A DNA stretch of 54,516 bases from contig JANXUB010000093.1 of NCBI GenBank assembly GCA_025352105.1, forward strand, positions 1 to 54,516, in the 5' to 3' direction. Of this stretch, positions 52,963 to 54,516 are shown piece by piece. A program made the translations under genes and the position numbers. How positions within the stretch are numbered: position 1 is the stretch's first letter; every line of letters begins with the position of its first letter. The notes beneath the pieces are model-generated. The model searched no databases, had not been told where the DNA came from, and saw only the letters and a list, made by a program, of their open reading frames with translations. The stretch is from Burkholderiales bacterium (GTDB lineage: Bacteria; Pseudomonadota; Gammaproteobacteria; Burkholderiales; Casimicrobiaceae).

Positions 52963-54516
52963 TCACGCCGTTCCCTGATTGCCCTTGGCATTCAGGATTT
53001 TCGGCATGTTCAATTTGCGCGCGGTGATGCGTTTTTTTGACTTGAGCCAGCCTTCAACCACGTCCCAAATTGGCTCGGTCTTGTTGGCGATGGCGGCGTC
53101 ACGCGCTGCCTCCGCCACCGGTGCCCAGCCCGCCACCTTGTACGTTTTCGACGCGTCGATCAGCGCGCCCTTGAGCCGCATATCGCTAATGCGCTTGCCC
53201 TGCGCGCCGAGCGGATCGATGGTGTATTGCAAGCCGCCGACGCGCACCATGTCGCCGCCCTGCTGGTAATACGGATCGGGGTTGAACAGGTTGTCGGCGA
53301 TGTCTTCGAGCACCGTCTTGATCATCTCGCCGCTCATATCGGTGACGGTGGTGTACGGGTAGGTGATGGCGGTTTGATCCATCAAATGTTCGCGCGTGAT
53401 CGTCTGCCCCGGCAACAGTGACGTACCCCAGCGGAAGCCCGGCGAAAACGCGATTTCCGTGCCTTTGGTTTCCATCAACGCATCGAGAATGAGCTGGTCA
53501 AAACTGCCGTTGAAATTGCCGCGACGATAGAGCATGGCGTCGGTGGTGGCGAGCTTTTCACTGAGCTTCGCCTCGTACGGCGCGCGCATTTTTGTGATGA
53601 GCGCCTGCATTGCTGGATCGGCCGGGAGCAGGTTCGAAAAGATCGGCAGCAGCTTGTAGCGGAAGTCCGCGATCCTGCCGTCCTTGACGTCGAAATCGAG
53701 CACACCGAGGAACTTGCTATTGCTGCCTGCGTTGGTCACCAGCGTGGTGCCGCCCGCATTCTTGATCGGGATCGCACCGGGCACGCCGTCATGCGTGTGA
53801 CCGCCCAAAATCGCATCAATGCCGCGCACGCGCGACGCGAGCTTCAAGTCCACATCCATGCCGTTGTGAGACAGCAGCACGACCACTTTTGCGCCCTTCG
53901 CGCGCGTCTCGTCGACGGTCTTTTGCATGTCGTCTTCACGAATGCCGAACGACCAGTCCGGTGTCATGTAGCGCGGGTTGGCGATGGGCGTGTACGGGAA
54001 CGCCTGCCCGATGATCGCGATCGGCACGCCATTCATTTCGCGCATCGTGTACGGTTTGAACACGAGGTCTTCGAAGTCCGTCGTCTTCACGTTGTTAGCG
54101 AGAAAATCGACCTTCGATTTGAAGTCTTTCTCAACGATTTCCTGCACGCGCTTCGCGCCCAGCGTGAACTCCCAATGGCCCGTCATCACCTCCACGCCGA
54201 GTGCGAGCGACGCATCGACCATGTCCTGCCCGTTTGTCCACAGCGCAGTCGCAGAGCCTTGCCACGTGTCGCCACCGTCCAGCAGCAGCGCACCGGGCCG
54301 CGAAGCCTTCAACTGCTTGATCAAGGTGGCCATGTGCGCAAAGCCACCGACTTTGCCGTACGACTTGGCCGCTGCCTCGAAATCGAGGTAAGTGAAGGCA
54401 TAAGTGTTGCGCGTGCCACGCGGCATGTTGAACGCTTTGAGCAGGTGCTCGCCCACGAGATGCGGCGGCTGATTCAACGCGCCGTTGAACCCGAGATTGA
54501 CGCTAGGTTCGCGGAA
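52963..54516 (-). CDS. soxB: Thiosulfohydrolase SoxB, partial
   Basis: Periplasmic dimanganese enzyme that releases sulfate from the thiocysteine group on SoxYZ during thiosulfate oxidation. The frame is open to the window edge at 54516, so the N-terminus with the signal peptide and first metal ligands is missing. Visible family blocks are LLLDGGDTWQGSATALWT, GVEVMTGHWEFTLGAKR, FLANNV, VVLLSHNGMDVDLKLASRV and AILGGHTHDG, then the C-terminal 5'-nucleotidase domain with EIAFSPGFRWGTSLLPG. A start at 54477 would cut a conserved region (the codons before it continue PSVNLGFNGA), so it is rejected. It indicates sulfur-oxidising ability. Confidence 0.94.
   Translation of the reverse strand, partial: FREPSVNLGFNGALNQPPHLVGEHLLKAFNMPRGTRNTYAFTYLDFEAAAKSYGKVGGFAHMATLIKQLKASRPGALLLDGGDTWQGSATALWTNGQDMVDASLALGVEVMTGHWEFTLGAKRVQEIVEKDFKSKVDFLANNVKTTDFEDLVFKPYTMREMNGVPIAIIGQAFPYTPIANPRYMTPDWSFGIREDDMQKTVDETRAKGAKVVVLLSHNGMDVDLKLASRVRGIDAILGGHTHDGVPGAIPIKNAGGTTLVTNAGSNSKFLGVLDFDVKDGRIADFRYKLLPIFSNLLPADPAMQALITKMRAPYEAKLSEKLATTDAMLYRRGNFNGSFDQLILDALMETKGTEIAFSPGFRWGTSLLPGQTITREHLMDQTAITYPYTTVTDMSGEMIKTVLEDIADNLFNPDPYYQQGGDMVRVGGLQYTIDPLGAQGKRISDMRLKGALIDASKTYKVAGWAPVAEAARDAAIANKTEPIWDVVEGWLKSKKRITARKLNMPKILNAKGNQGTA

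Noticed and set aside
54478..54516. Full-length soxB starting at 54477
   Set aside because: The frame stays open to the window edge and reads PSVNLGFNGA just before, so the gene continues outside.

Overview
The window carries an almost complete purple-bacterial photosynthesis gene cluster of about 44 kb (positions 7966-51887). It is flanked on the left by accessory DNA and on the right by a tRNA and sulfur-oxidation genes. Gene order (crtEF-bchCXYZ-pufBALMC, bchFNBHLM-lhaA-puhABC-acsF-puhE), a tetraheme PufC, a HiPIP, hemA next to the cluster and an oxygen-dependent AcsF cyclase all fit a betaproteobacterium of the Burkholderiales (Rubrivivax/Rhodoferax/Limnohabitans-like). This placement is inferred from gene content and order; no 16S rRNA or other phylogenetic marker lies in the window.

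Layout. 1-7900: pobA, a VOC/PhnB-like protein, a MazEF-type toxin-antitoxin pair bracketed by 30-bp palindromic repeats, a large PHP-ATPase (TrlF type), and a 2OG-Fe(II) oxygenase pseudogene holding a 143-bp MITE-like element. 8097-9353: hemA. 9751-21056, leftward: crtE-crtF, then bchC-X-Y-Z and pufB-(66-aa orf)-pufA-L-M-C. 21196-23648, rightward: crtD-crtC. 23877-36265, leftward: ppaA-ppsR-bchG-bchP-tspO-orf-bchI-bchD-bchO-crtI-crtB-orf53. 36672-51338, rightward: bchF-N-B-H-L-M-lhaA-puhA-B-C-orf-acsF-puhE. 51450-51887: HiPIP. 52156-54516: tRNA-Leu(CAA), a TlpA-like thioredoxin and soxB, which is cut by the window edge.

How it works. HemA supplies aminolevulinate. BchHID, BchM, AcsF, BchLNB, BchF, BchXYZ, BchC, BchG and BchP build bacteriochlorophyll a. 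CrtE, B, I, C, D and F build acyclic methoxylated carotenoids. PufLM/PuhA with PufBA form the RC-LH1 core, assembled with LhaA, PuhB, PuhC and PuhE. PufC and probably the HiPIP re-reduce the reaction centre. PpsR and its B12-type antirepressor PpaA are encoded inside the cluster, and good TGT-N12-ACA boxes lie over the hemA, bchC, crtE/crtD and bchF/ppaA promoters.

Most unusual points: PufC is fused to a C-terminal OmpA-like peptidoglycan-binding domain; a 66-residue single-span protein sits between pufB and pufA and resembles a beta antenna that has lost its bacteriochlorophyll-binding histidine; the HiPIP has a lipoprotein-type Tat signal and a long Ala/Pro linker. Together these suggest (inference) that the periplasmic electron donors of this reaction centre are physically tethered.
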